A stretch of 44,361 bases of DNA from Paracoccus wurundjeri. GTDB taxonomy: Bacteria; Pseudomonadota; Alphaproteobacteria; Rhodobacterales; Rhodobacteraceae. The stretch's first letter is position 1. Each line of letters opens with the position of its first letter. The stretch lies in assembly GCF_030678915.1 (NCBI RefSeq), contig NZ_JAUUTZ010000033.1:1-44361 (forward strand), written 5' to 3'. The translations under genes were made by a program, and so were the position numbers. Below the pieces are notes generated by a model. That model was not told where the DNA came from, ran no database searches, and saw only the letters and a program-made list of their open reading frames with translations. Below are positions 1 to 7,456 of the stretch, in pieces.

Positions 1-105
1 GCCTGCCCGCTCCCTTCGAGATCTCCTGGCGCTGTGCGCTTGCGGCGGCAAGCGTGTTGCGCAATTCCTTCTCCATCTGCGTCAGCTCGTCTTCGGCGGC
101 GGCGC
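1..105 (-). pseudogene. Fragment of an unrelated coding sequence at the window edge
   Basis: Read on the minus strand, this edge is one open frame rich in Glu, Gln, Ala and Arg with a coiled-coil-like pattern (for example ELTQMEKELRNTLAAA). It has no start or stop here and no relation to the plus-strand aldolase that follows the G-rich junk. It probably belongs to a different locus joined through the poly-G stretch. The product is not identified. Confidence 0.35.
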
Positions 106-210
106 GGCGGGGGGGGGGGGGGGGGGGCGGCCGGCCCCCCAAAACCGAGGGGGGGGGGAAATAGCGCAATGGGGGGGGGGGGCGCGCGGGGGGGGGGGGG
201 CCCCCCCCGG
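105..210. other. Poly-G / poly-C low-complexity junk, probable assembly artefact
   Basis: The stretch holds several G runs of roughly 8 to 20 bases, a C run near 201-208 and little else. Nothing like it occurs elsewhere in the window. A reading frame passes through it only as poly-Gly. It separates two unrelated coding fragments, which is what a false contig join or low-quality read end looks like. No biological role is claimed. Confidence 0.75.
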
Positions 211-777
211 GCGGCCACCGGGCTGCGCAAGGCGCTGGAGCTAGGCGCCGAAGGCGTAATCATCCCGCAGGTTCACGACGGCGCGCAGATGCGTGCCATC
301 GTTGCCGCGACAAAGTTTCCACCCCTGGGCCAACGTGGCGGTGACAGCTCTGTCAGATCGGCAGGCTATGGTGGACCGGGATTCGACTGGACCGAATATG
401 CCGCCCGCACAAACCGCGAAACGCTGCTGATCCCGATGGCTGAAAGCTCTGTGTTTTTTGAGAATATCGATGACATCCTGTCGGTGCCCGGGATCGATGC
501 GGTCCATTTCGGTCCCGCCGATTATGCCCTGTCCTGCGGCATCCCCGTCGATTATTCGATGCGCCATCCGCAGGTCCGGCAAGCCATGCGCCTGCTGATC
601 AAGGAATGCCATGCCCGCGAGATCAAGGTGATGCTACCCTGTTTCCCCTATGAGCCGGAACAGGTCGAAGAACTGCTGGCAGAAGGCGGTGACATGCTTC
701 TGGTCGGCAATGACATGGCGTTCCTCAACGCAGGCTGTCGCAGAGCGGCAGAGCTTATCCGGGGTGTGCGCGCATGA
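211..777 (+). CDS. HpcH/HpaI family aldolase, 5'-truncated
   Basis: This is the C-terminal ~188 residues of a class II, metal-dependent pyruvate aldolase of the HpcH/HpaI family. These enzymes cleave 2-keto-3-deoxy acids or 4-hydroxy-2-oxo acids to pyruvate and an aldehyde in the cytoplasm. Family features are visible: GAEGVIIPQV, the PLGQRG loop, the metal-ligand Glu in IPMAES, and the metal-ligand Asp in FGPADYAL. The N-terminal ~60-70 residues, with the catalytic His and Arg, are replaced by the poly-G artefact, so the start is unknown. The stop overlaps the next ATG (ATGA), implying translational coupling with the RraA-like gene. Substrate cannot be told. The nearby kdgD suggests sugar-acid catabolism, an inference from context only. 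Confidence 0.8.
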   Translation, partial: AATGLRKALELGAEGVIIPQVHDGAQMRAIVAATKFPPLGQRGGDSSVRSAGYGGPGFDWTEYAARTNRETLLIPMAESSVFFENIDDILSVPGIDAVHFGPADYALSCGIPVDYSMRHPQVRQAMRLLIKECHAREIKVMLPCFPYEPEQVEELLAEGGDMLLVGNDMAFLNAGCRRAAELIRGVRA

Positions 778-1439
778 TTCGCCATCCACGCACGAATGCT
801 ACGGCGATCGATCCGGCCATTCTGGATCAAATGCGGGTAATCCAGCCCGCCTCGCTGGGCCATTACCTGACCAGCGGGATCGTGTCGCCGCAGGTCAGAC
901 CGCTAACCGGAGGCAAGCTGCTGGGGCGTGCGGTGACTGTGCGCCAATCGCTGCCCGATGCGATCCCCGTGCATCTGGTTCTGGATGATCTGCAACCCGA
1001 CGATGTGCTGGTCATCGACCGGGCGGGTGATCGTCACATCGCCTGTGTCGGCGAAATGGTGGCCCGCGCCGCGTTGACCGCCGGGGCGGCGGGGATCGTC
1101 GTGGACGGCGTCGTCACCGATATCGAGGAATTGCGCGAACTTGGCCTGCCGATCTATGCGCGCGGGCTGAACGTCGTTACCACGCGTGTTCTGGACGTTC
1201 CGGGGGCCGAGTTATTCGGGCCTGTCCTCATTGGCAATGTGATCGTCCGAACCGGCGATCTGTTGTTTGGCGATGCGAACGGGTTGTTATGCCTCGACCC
1301 CGCCAATCCCGATCTGTCAGCACTGGTCCAGCGTGCCGTAGCCGACGAGGCACGCGAAGTCGAATGGCGCAAGCGGCTGGCGCAAGGAGAATCTTTGGCG
1401 AAGCTGAACGGATCCGACAAATACCGCAGCGGACCCTGA
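774..1439 (+). CDS. RraA-like / HMG-CHA aldolase family protein
   Basis: A 221-residue protein of the RraA superfamily. The family includes the RNase E regulator RraA and the 4-hydroxy-4-methyl-2-oxoglutarate / 4-carboxy-4-hydroxy-2-oxoadipate aldolases, which cleave to pyruvate. The core motif is visible as GIVVDGVVTDIEEL, then LGLPIYARG. In characterised aldolases the position before Asp is an Arg (DGxxRD) that binds the keto acid. Here it is Thr, so classical aldolase activity is doubtful; T-D variants do occur in uncharacterised family members. The gene starts on the ATGA overlapping the upstream aldolase stop, so the two are one operon. Annotation as a demethylmenaquinone methyltransferase, common in databases, would be wrong for this fold. 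Confidence 0.8.
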   Translation: MIRHPRTNATAIDPAILDQMRVIQPASLGHYLTSGIVSPQVRPLTGGKLLGRAVTVRQSLPDAIPVHLVLDDLQPDDVLVIDRAGDRHIACVGEMVARAALTAGAAGIVVDGVVTDIEELRELGLPIYARGLNVVTTRVLDVPGAELFGPVLIGNVIVRTGDLLFGDANGLLCLDPANPDLSALVQRAVADEAREVEWRKRLAQGESLAKLNGSDKYRSGP

Positions 1440-1446
1440 GCGCAGG

Positions 1447-2169
1447 TCAGGCGCTTCCCATCTGCATCGCGCGGTAGCGGCGCTGGCTGTGGGTCAGATG
1501 ATCGCGCATGGCGCGGCGCGCGGCTTCGGGTTCGCGGTTCTGGATGGCCTGAACCACTGCGACATGCTCACCATCCAGCGCCGACAGATAAGCGGGGTCC
1601 ATCTGCGCCGCATCACCCACCCGGCTGCGCGGGATCAGGTCTGCGCCGAACATGGTTAGCATGTCGACAAAGCGCGGATTCCCCGAAGCAGCGGCGATCG
1701 ATTTGTGAAAGGCGAAGTCGGCCTCGACCGCGTTCTTGCCTGCCTGCACCTCGGCCCGAAGATGCGCCAAAGCTGCCAACATCGCCTCTTCCTGATCGGG
1801 GCTGCAACGCTGCGCGGCCAGTGCTGCGGCCTCTGTCTCAACCGCGATGCGCAGTTCCAGCAGCGACAGAACCGATGACAGCTTGCTGCGATCCACCTCG
1901 GTCAGCATGCCGCGTTCCGTCCGCGTGGGTGCCAGAACGAAGACCCCCGACCCTTGCCGCGATTGCAGCAGCCCATCGGATCGCAAGGCCGCCACCGCTT
2001 CGCGGATGACGGTGCGGCTGACGCCGAATTCAGCGGAAAGCTGCGGCTCGGTCGGAAGCTTGTCGCCCGGCTGCACCTGGCCGCTATCGATTCGCGTCCG
2101 CAGGGCCGCGACGATTTCCGTCACACGACTTGGTCTCATCTTGGCTGTGTCGGACAAGCGGCACTCCAT
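1447..2169 (-). CDS. GntR-family regulator, FadR subfamily (FCD domain)
   Basis: A 240-residue repressor-type regulator. The N-terminal winged helix-turn-helix (about residues 10-80) shows the GntR signature LPTEPQLSAEFGVSRTVIREAVAAL. The helical C-terminal FCD ligand-binding domain (about 100-230) carries the Asp/His metal-type pattern (ADFAFHKSI, then H residues in GEHVAVV and RDHL). The gene is convergent with the RraA-like gene and divergent from kdgD, with a palindrome in the shared spacer. It most likely controls kdgD and perhaps the aldolase/RraA pair in response to a sugar acid or its breakdown product. A later Met at residue 11 is a possible alternative start, but AAGAGG lies just before the chosen one. 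Confidence 0.88.
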   Translation of the reverse strand: MECRLSDTAKMRPSRVTEIVAALRTRIDSGQVQPGDKLPTEPQLSAEFGVSRTVIREAVAALRSDGLLQSRQGSGVFVLAPTRTERGMLTEVDRSKLSSVLSLLELRIAVETEAAALAAQRCSPDQEEAMLAALAHLRAEVQAGKNAVEADFAFHKSIAAASGNPRFVDMLTMFGADLIPRSRVGDAAQMDPAYLSALDGEHVAVVQAIQNREPEAARRAMRDHLTHSQRRYRAMQMGSA

Positions 2170-2265
2170 TGCTAATGCCTCTTTCTACGCGCTTTTCGAA
2201 GAATGCAAAGCGGCTCAATACGTCAGATGATCAATCCATTAAATTCATCGTATGTATATTGCAAA

Positions 2266-2279
2266 TCATCATGTGATGA
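2266..2279. promoter_or_regulatory. Candidate operator between the GntR regulator and kdgD
   Basis: A perfect inverted repeat, TCATCA-TG-TGATGA, lies in the 153-bp divergent spacer, about 45 bp before the kdgD start. Two further complementary pairs lie outside it. GntR/FadR-type proteins bind short palindromes next to their own genes, so this is the best candidate site. The assignment is inference from position and symmetry. Confidence 0.45.
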
Positions 2280-2322
2280 ATTACGGATACCGCAGTCCCC
2301 TGAGAACCTAAGGATGTCCCCG

Positions 2323-3228
2323 ATGACCCCCGAAAAAATCAAATCCGCCCTTGGCTCTGGCCTGCTGTCCTTCCCGGTCACACATTTCGACGAAGAGGGA
2401 AAATTCGCCCCCGAAAGCTATAAGGCGCATGTCGAATGGCTGTCCGGCTTTGACGCGCCGGTACTGTTCGCGGCAGGCGGCACGGGCGAATTCTTTTCGC
2501 TGCAGCCGTCCGAAGTGCCGACCATCGTCGCCGCCGCCAAGGAAGCCGCTGGCAAAACCGCCATCGTGTCGGGCTGCGGCTATGGCACTGACATCTCTAT
2601 CGAAATCGCGAAATCTGCGGAAAAGGCCGGTGCCGACGGCATCCTTCTGCTGCCGCATTATCTGATCGACGCGCCGCAAGCCGGGCTTTACGCGCATATC
2701 AAGGCGCTCTGCCAATCGGTCGGCATCGGTGTCATGGTCTATAACCGCGACAACTCGGTTCTCCAGGCCGACACGCTGATGCGGTTGTGTGACGAATGCC
2801 CGAACCTGATCGGCTTCAAGGACGGCACCGGCGATATCGGGCTGGTCCGGCAGATCACAGCGCGGGCGGGCGACCGGTTGATGTATCTGGGCGGGATGCC
2901 CACGGCAGAGCTGTTCGCCGAAGCCTATTTGGGCGCGGGCTTCACCACATATTCGTCTGCCGTCTTCAACTTCGTTCCGGCGCTGGCGAATGAATTCTAC
3001 ACCGCGCTGCGGTCAGGGGATCGGGCGACCTGTGACCGTCTGCTGCGGGATTTCTTCTATCCGTTCATGGATATCCGCAGCCGTCAGAAGGGCTATGCCG
3101 TTTCGGCCGTCAAGGCAGGGGTGCGCCTGCAAGGCTTCGCCGCAGGCAAGGTGCGCCCGCCGCTGACCGATCTGACGAAAGAGGAAGAGGCGATGATGGA
3201 AAAGCTGATCGGCGATTACCGTCGCTGA
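2323..3228 (+). CDS. kdgD: 5-dehydro-4-deoxyglucarate dehydratase
   Basis: A 301-residue member of the DHDPS/NAL (class I aldolase-like) family. It decarboxylates and dehydrates 5-dehydro-4-deoxy-D-glucarate to 2,5-dioxopentanoate (2-oxoglutarate semialdehyde), CO2 and water. The family N-terminus GSGLLSFPVTHFD is distinctive for KdgD. The Schiff-base Lys is in GFKDGTGD (about residue 166), the catalytic Tyr in MVYNRD (about 140), and GGTGEF forms the carboxylate-binding loop. I choose the ATG at 2323 because AAGGA sits 8 bases upstream and the length matches the usual ~300 residues. The ATG at 2314 has no spacing to that site. The next gene downstream is a wrecked dehydrogenase that would have used the product. 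Confidence 0.92.
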   Translation: MTPEKIKSALGSGLLSFPVTHFDEEGKFAPESYKAHVEWLSGFDAPVLFAAGGTGEFFSLQPSEVPTIVAAAKEAAGKTAIVSGCGYGTDISIEIAKSAEKAGADGILLLPHYLIDAPQAGLYAHIKALCQSVGIGVMVYNRDNSVLQADTLMRLCDECPNLIGFKDGTGDIGLVRQITARAGDRLMYLGGMPTAELFAEAYLGAGFTTYSSAVFNFVPALANEFYTALRSGDRATCDRLLRDFFYPFMDIRSRQKGYAVSAVKAGVRLQGFAAGKVRPPLTDLTKEEEAMMEKLIGDYRR

Positions 3229-3302
3229 TCGCCACAGATCAAGTCACAACAGCAGCCCTGCCTTTGCGCGGGGCTGTCCCACGTTCAGGAAAGAACGAAC
3301 CG

Positions 3303-3507
3303 ATGAGCTTTACCCCCAAAGGGCAACCTGATCACTGCCGAATGGCTAGCCGGTCCCCGCATTTTCGCCTCTAGCCTCGCGCATGGGCCTGCACATGATT
3401 TCGCCTGCGGTCCGGTCGAATTGGTCGATCGCGCGGTTCAGGCCGCCGAAGAGGCGTTCTGCCGCGACATCGACTGGCGTCGAGCGCCCGCAAACTGCCC
3501 GGCCTGA
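3303..3507 (+). pseudogene. 2,5-dioxovalerate (KGSA) dehydrogenase, N-terminal remnant
   Basis: The ATG at 3303 opens MSFTPKG, the usual start of 2-oxoglutarate-semialdehyde dehydrogenases. After about seven codons the reading must slip by one base (frame beginning 3325) to continue as NLITAEWLAGP, then AHGPAHDFACG and PVELVDRAVQAAEEAF, all typical of this family's N-terminus. Homology ends near 3470 and the frame stops at 3505-3507. The remaining ~430 residues, with the catalytic Cys and Glu, are absent, and the minus-strand ABC gene ends 4 bases later. A good AGGAAAG site precedes the ATG. This enzyme would convert the KdgD product to 2-oxoglutarate, so the remnant marks a once complete kdgD operon. 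Confidence 0.8.
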
Positions 3508-3510
3508 CCG

Positions 3511-5067
3511 CTATTTCAGACGTGACCGAGCAATCTCAACGCCACGCTGGAACAAAAGCGTTGCGCCGCAATGGTTGACCCAATTCATTATTGGATCTCG
3601 CGCGCCTGAGTCGAGTGTTACGATCTGGCTTTCCACCAGGATCAGGCGGGGTTTCAACTGTCTTGCCCGTACCAGGCTGACCAGCGCGCGCTCGGAAAAC
3701 AACAGGTTTTGCCCTCCCTCGGACAGCTTGCCATCCAAGCCGCCCAAACGGGACAGCGCGTCGCTCAGCCCGGATGCTCTGGCGAGCGCCTCAAGGCCCG
3801 CATCGTCCAGGCGCCGCGATACACCGAAGGTCAAAGCCCGGCGAAACGATCCCTGAAGGATCGGCGGCTTGGCACTGATGGTCACGACGCTTCGGCGCAA
3901 GCTGCCCCGGCTAAAACGTCTGAGGCATACACCCGAAAGGGTGACAACACCTTCAGGTATCTTTTCAAGACCATTCAATGCACTGAAAAGAAAAGAAGAG
4001 TCCAGATCGTTCAACTCTGTCGCGCCGACACTCGCCGCCGCCAGCTCAAGATCGAGCCGTTTACCCGAGGGCAAGGCGAGATCTGATATGGCGATAGTGG
4101 CCGCCCCGCCGGGAAATGAACATCTATCCGTATAGGTTTCACGCTGCTGCCGGGACAGCGCTGCATCTGCCTTGATCGCGGCCGAGCGCCAGGCCGAGTG
4201 GAGGTTCCATACCGTCGCCAGATCACGCACGGGCGAGATCATCAGCCCGAATGCCGCGAGCCCACCTGCGATCACGCCGGGACTCTCTCCGGTGCGAAAC
4301 CCGCCGAGAATGATGAGCATCGCGGCCAGCCCGGCGATTGCATCGGGAACCGCCTTCAGCGCCTCGGCCAGCCGAAGCCGCGCGATGGCGGCCCGGATCA
4401 TGCGGCCGATCCGGTGGTCGAGCTGCCCCATCTCGGTGCGCCGCCGGCCCAGCCTGTCCAGTTCAGGCGCAAGCGGCATGCGTTCGGCCATGTCGACGGC
4501 GATCCGGGCACGGCGCGCGCGCAACCGCCGGTGCAGTGGTCGCAGGCGCAATCCGCCAAGACCGATCAAAACAAGCGCCAGGGTGACCAGCGGTAATGTC
4601 AGCCACGCGAAAACCGGAGCGAGTGACCAGAGTACGGCCAGCGTCAGCGGGATCAGGATTGCACCTGCGACAAGCCGGGGAAGCCCCAGTCCGATCCAGT
4701 TGCGAAACGCGGTCATGTCCCCCACGAAACGCAGGCTCATATAACCGTTGCGCCGCCTGGCGACATCGCTTGCCGCCATCCCGGCAGCGTGCTCGAACAG
4801 TGCAAGGCGAATATCGCGCGTATAGGACTGCCCAAGCCACTCACCCATGACGCGTGCCGAAACACGTGTCGCGGCTATTACAAGGCCGGAGGCCGCCAGC
4901 GTCACCAGCAAGGCAGCTGGGAGAGAGGCGGCACCATGCAGGGCCTCGAACAGCCCGCGCGTGGCGAATGCGGCGGCGCCGGCGGCGGCACCTCCTGCGA
5001 GCGCCAGCGCACTGACCGCCAGCAAGCCTCTCCCCCGGCCATTCGATAGTAGCCCGGGCAGTGCCAT
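3511..5067 (-). CDS. ABC exporter-like membrane protein with degenerate ATPase domain
   Basis: A 518-residue fusion of a type I exporter transmembrane domain (about 1-300, six hydrophobic segments, with the family-like motif MSLRFVGDMTAFRNW) and a C-terminal nucleotide-binding-like domain (about 320-518). The latter is degenerate. No GxxGxGKS/T Walker A is present (ASVGATELND stands in its place). The signature is LSEGGQ rather than LSGGQ. Walker B reads LILVESQ, with no Asp-Glu pair, and the H-loop His is missing (ATLLFQRG). It should not hydrolyse ATP by the normal mechanism. The start ATG shares its A with the stop of the P-loop gene (TGATG), so the two are translationally coupled. A longer reading from 5202 is possible but would overlap that gene by 136 bases. 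Substrate is unknown. Confidence 0.78.
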   Translation of the reverse strand: MALPGLLSNGRGRGLLAVSALALAGGAAAGAAAFATRGLFEALHGAASLPAALLVTLAASGLVIAATRVSARVMGEWLGQSYTRDIRLALFEHAAGMAASDVARRRNGYMSLRFVGDMTAFRNWIGLGLPRLVAGAILIPLTLAVLWSLAPVFAWLTLPLVTLALVLIGLGGLRLRPLHRRLRARRARIAVDMAERMPLAPELDRLGRRRTEMGQLDHRIGRMIRAAIARLRLAEALKAVPDAIAGLAAMLIILGGFRTGESPGVIAGGLAAFGLMISPVRDLATVWNLHSAWRSAAIKADAALSRQQRETYTDRCSFPGGAATIAISDLALPSGKRLDLELAAASVGATELNDLDSSFLFSALNGLEKIPEGVVTLSGVCLRRFSRGSLRRSVVTISAKPPILQGSFRRALTFGVSRRLDDAGLEALARASGLSDALSRLGGLDGKLSEGGQNLLFSERALVSLVRARQLKPRLILVESQIVTLDSGARDPIMNWVNHCGATLLFQRGVEIARSRLK

Positions 5068-6119
5068 CAGGCAGCACTCCGCCATTCCGCCCCTGACCGG
5101 AGCGCGAAGGCGTTGGCCTCTGCGGGATCGGAAAGGTCGTTTTTTCCAAGCACCGGAACCCCGGTCGCACCGAGCGCCTCGGCCGAAGCCATCGGAGAGC
5201 AACTTAGCATACCAGTCAGAACGTCCGGCACGACGCCGTGGCGCCGCATTTCGGCAACGCCTCCGGCGGCGGCAACCGCATCGCCGCAGGCAAAGACAAG
5301 CCCGGAAATACGCCGCTGGAAAGCCGGATCAGCCAGAAGCTGCGCCGTTTCGCGCTGAAACAGGCCATCGGCTATTTCGAGAACAGCGATCTCGCAGCCT
5401 GCATCCTCGGCATGCGCCAGCAATCGGTTGATACCGGCGCGGACGCGTTCGAGCGGTTCGCGATAGGTGGAAACCATGCCGGCATCCGTGAAATCGGCGA
5501 CCACATGCGCGCCGGTATCCCGGTATTCGTTGAAATCGCCGAATGCGCCCGTGCCGGTGCCCTTGAGCGCGGCCACCCGCCATCCCGCACGCCGCAACCC
5601 CAGGGCAAGCTGTGCCGTCGCAACTGTCTTGCCCGAATTCATGGCGGTACCGAATACGGCAATTACCGGGATCCGATCGCCACGCGCCGATACCCGCACC
5701 GCAAAATCATCAAGATTCAGGGCCGCGCCATCCGCCCGCAAGAGCCGCCCCTCGGGAATAAGACGCGTCGCCTGCTTGATCCGCTCGTTTCGCGCCACCA
5801 TCCGCCCGATGCAGCCGCCGCCTGCCAGAAGATCGGCGCTTTGGGGCAGTATCTCGGCAAGTCCTTCGAATTGATCGGGCGCATAGCGGGCCCCGCAGGC
5901 AAGGATCACTGCGTCGCCTGGGTAGATGTCAGAATGCCGTCCGGATTCAAGCTGCACCCGTCTGTGCTGCCCGATCTCGGAAACATACGCCAGTATTAGG
6001 TCACCGGGACGGGCTTTCTCGAATGCCATATCCATGCCAGCGACCAATGTGCGATCTACCCGGCGCGTGGAAAAGGTCCATTTGGCGCTCGCAAGTTGGG
6101 TTTCGAATGCAGTCGTCAT
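5067..6119 (-). CDS. P-loop NTPase resembling DUF1611 proteins
   Basis: A 350-residue cytoplasmic protein. The N-terminal ~145 residues form an uncharacterised beta-rich domain. From about 150 comes a P-loop NTPase domain of the dethiobiotin-synthetase/SIMIBI kind: GTAMNSGKT (157-165), followed by GWRVAALKGTGTGAFGD, DFTDAGM and VLEIADGLFQ. The deviant Walker A (GTxMNSGKT) and the K-x-TGTG segment are reminiscent of DUF1611 proteins, whose function is not established. Start: AAGGAG seven bases before the ATG at 6119. The gene lies 35 bases after the hydrolase gene and shares TGATG with the ABC-like gene, so all three are one transcript. It may be an ATP-dependent ligase or kinase, or could energise the ATPase-dead exporter; neither is shown. 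Confidence 0.72.
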   Translation of the reverse strand: MTTAFETQLASAKWTFSTRRVDRTLVAGMDMAFEKARPGDLILAYVSEIGQHRRVQLESGRHSDIYPGDAVILACGARYAPDQFEGLAEILPQSADLLAGGGCIGRMVARNERIKQATRLIPEGRLLRADGAALNLDDFAVRVSARGDRIPVIAVFGTAMNSGKTVATAQLALGLRRAGWRVAALKGTGTGAFGDFNEYRDTGAHVVADFTDAGMVSTYREPLERVRAGINRLLAHAEDAGCEIAVLEIADGLFQRETAQLLADPAFQRRISGLVFACGDAVAAAGGVAEMRRHGVVPDVLTGMLSCSPMASAEALGATGVPVLGKNDLSDPAEANAFALRSGAEWRSAA

Positions 6120-6154
6120 GTCTTCTCTCCTTGAAATTATGGGATGCGCCGGTC

Positions 6155-6997
6155 TTATCCGGCCGCGGCAAGTGCCGGTGTCATGTCAGAGGTTTCGGCC
6201 ACCATCCGCGCCAGTCCGGCTTCGGTGATCGCCAGCTCGAAATCATGGCCACAGCCCGGCAATTCGATCAGGGCGATATCCGCCACACGCCCGTGGCCGA
6301 GCGCAGCGGCGCGCACTGCATCCACATAGGTCCGAGCCCGGTCGTGACGGTTCCGCCCCTGCAGGTCGTCCAAAGCAGAAGAGACGCGCAGGGCGGGATC
6401 GCGCTCCGTGTCGCGCGATCCCACATAGACACGGATTTTCAGTCCGAGATAGGCTGCAAGACCCGTCTGCTTGCGCCGGATCCAAAGTGCCGCGCCACGG
6501 GCATTGCTTTCGCCCAGCCCATAAGGATAGGGCATGGACATGTCGGGCAGACAATACCAGCCGGCAGCAACAAGGCTTAGCCGGGCGATGCGCTGCGGGT
6601 AAAGCATCGCAGTACGGTGGGCAAGTTGCGCGCCGCCGGAATGACCGACAAGGTCCACGCGGCCTCCACAATCGGGAAAGCGAATGGCTAGTCTGTTCAA
6701 AAGCTCGACCAGGGCCTGGTCGGCACGTGCCGGATGCCCGGGACGCTGGAAATGCGGCCAATGCGAGGCCGTGAAATGGGGTAGGACGATGAGGCGCCCG
6801 CCGTGCTCGGCCTCGGCGCGGAAATGCCGCACCAGCGACCGGGCGTTACGTGAAATTCCATGCAATACGACCAACGGGCGTGATGATACCATCCGGCGGG
6901 GCGTAATGACGAATGTCGCAAGCGGTCCAGCCTGCGTCGCGATACTGATGCGCTCGACGGTGCTACCGGTGGTCGGGGTTTCGAGTTCGAGTTCCAT
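6155..6997 (-). CDS. Alpha/beta hydrolase (serine esterase type), first gene of the operon
   Basis: A 280-residue alpha/beta-hydrolase-fold protein without signal peptide. The oxyanion-hole HG is in VVLHGISRN, the nucleophile elbow is GHSGGA (Ser about 120), and the catalytic His is in PGCGHDF (about 251). An acidic residue before it (ADIALIE or nearby) would complete the triad. The sequence resembles PHB-depolymerase or tannase-like esterases more than lipases. I choose the ATG at 6997 because AAGGAG precedes it by 7 bases; a longer start at 7024 lacks this. It is followed at 35 bases by the P-loop gene, whose own ribosome site is equally good. Function in the operon is unknown; ester or amide hydrolysis of a precursor, or release of a product, are reasonable guesses. 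Confidence 0.8.
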   Translation of the reverse strand: MELELETPTTGSTVERISIATQAGPLATFVITPRRMVSSRPLVVLHGISRNARSLVRHFRAEAEHGGRLIVLPHFTASHWPHFQRPGHPARADQALVELLNRLAIRFPDCGGRVDLVGHSGGAQLAHRTAMLYPQRIARLSLVAAGWYCLPDMSMPYPYGLGESNARGAALWIRRKQTGLAAYLGLKIRVYVGSRDTERDPALRVSSALDDLQGRNRHDRARTYVDAVRAAALGHGRVADIALIELPGCGHDFELAITEAGLARMVAETSDMTPALAAAG

Positions 6998-7456
6998 GAC
7001 GGTTCTCCTTGAGTCGTGTTCCACACCTATTACGCGGCAGCTTCCGGAGTATTCCCGCTGTCTTCAAATTTTCATTTATTCATCTTGCCAGTACGGCCTG
7101 CCCAGCAACGCTGGGTTCGGACAAAAACCTGAAGGATACTGGGGTACTCGGGTGAGAACGGGTTCGACTACTTCTTCCTGCTCGATAAGGTAGAATATCT
7201 GAACAATTTCCACCTGATCCTGCCGTTCCTGATCCTGATGTGCTTTTTGCTCCCCCACCCTCAGGAGCCCCAACAGAAACATTCGTGTGGGCAGCAGCAA
7301 GGCGTATCCTTCGCGGGTGCAGCGGAAGGCATGGCCCATTCTTGCCGTTCAGCGTCCTGTGCGATGCCGAAGTGCAGCTTCACTGAACCGGTCATTCATG
7401 CCGGTTGCAGCGTGACCGATCAGTCAAACTGGTAAAATGCGGGACGAAGTAGTCAG
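6998..7456. other. Gene-poor stretch upstream of the hydrolase operon
   Basis: No recognisable gene. Several short frames exist: minus 7076-7339 (87 codons), plus 7238-7435, and minus 7261-7395. The last would encode a 44-residue peptide ending in a cysteine-rich CCCPHECFCWGS but has no convincing ribosome site. Composition is mixed and none of the frames looks like a known family to me. The promoter of the minus-strand operon should lie in the part nearest 6998-7100. Confidence 0.4.

Noticed and set aside
3241..3290. GC-rich dyad after kdgD as a terminator
   Set aside because: The arms (CAGCCC/GGGCTG) are short and no T-tract follows, and the next gene remnant belonged to the same operon.
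7076..7339. Minus-strand 87-codon frame, possibly a small gene
   Set aside because: No ribosome site, no recognisable domain and overlap with other frames of similar length; kept only as part of the gene-poor region.
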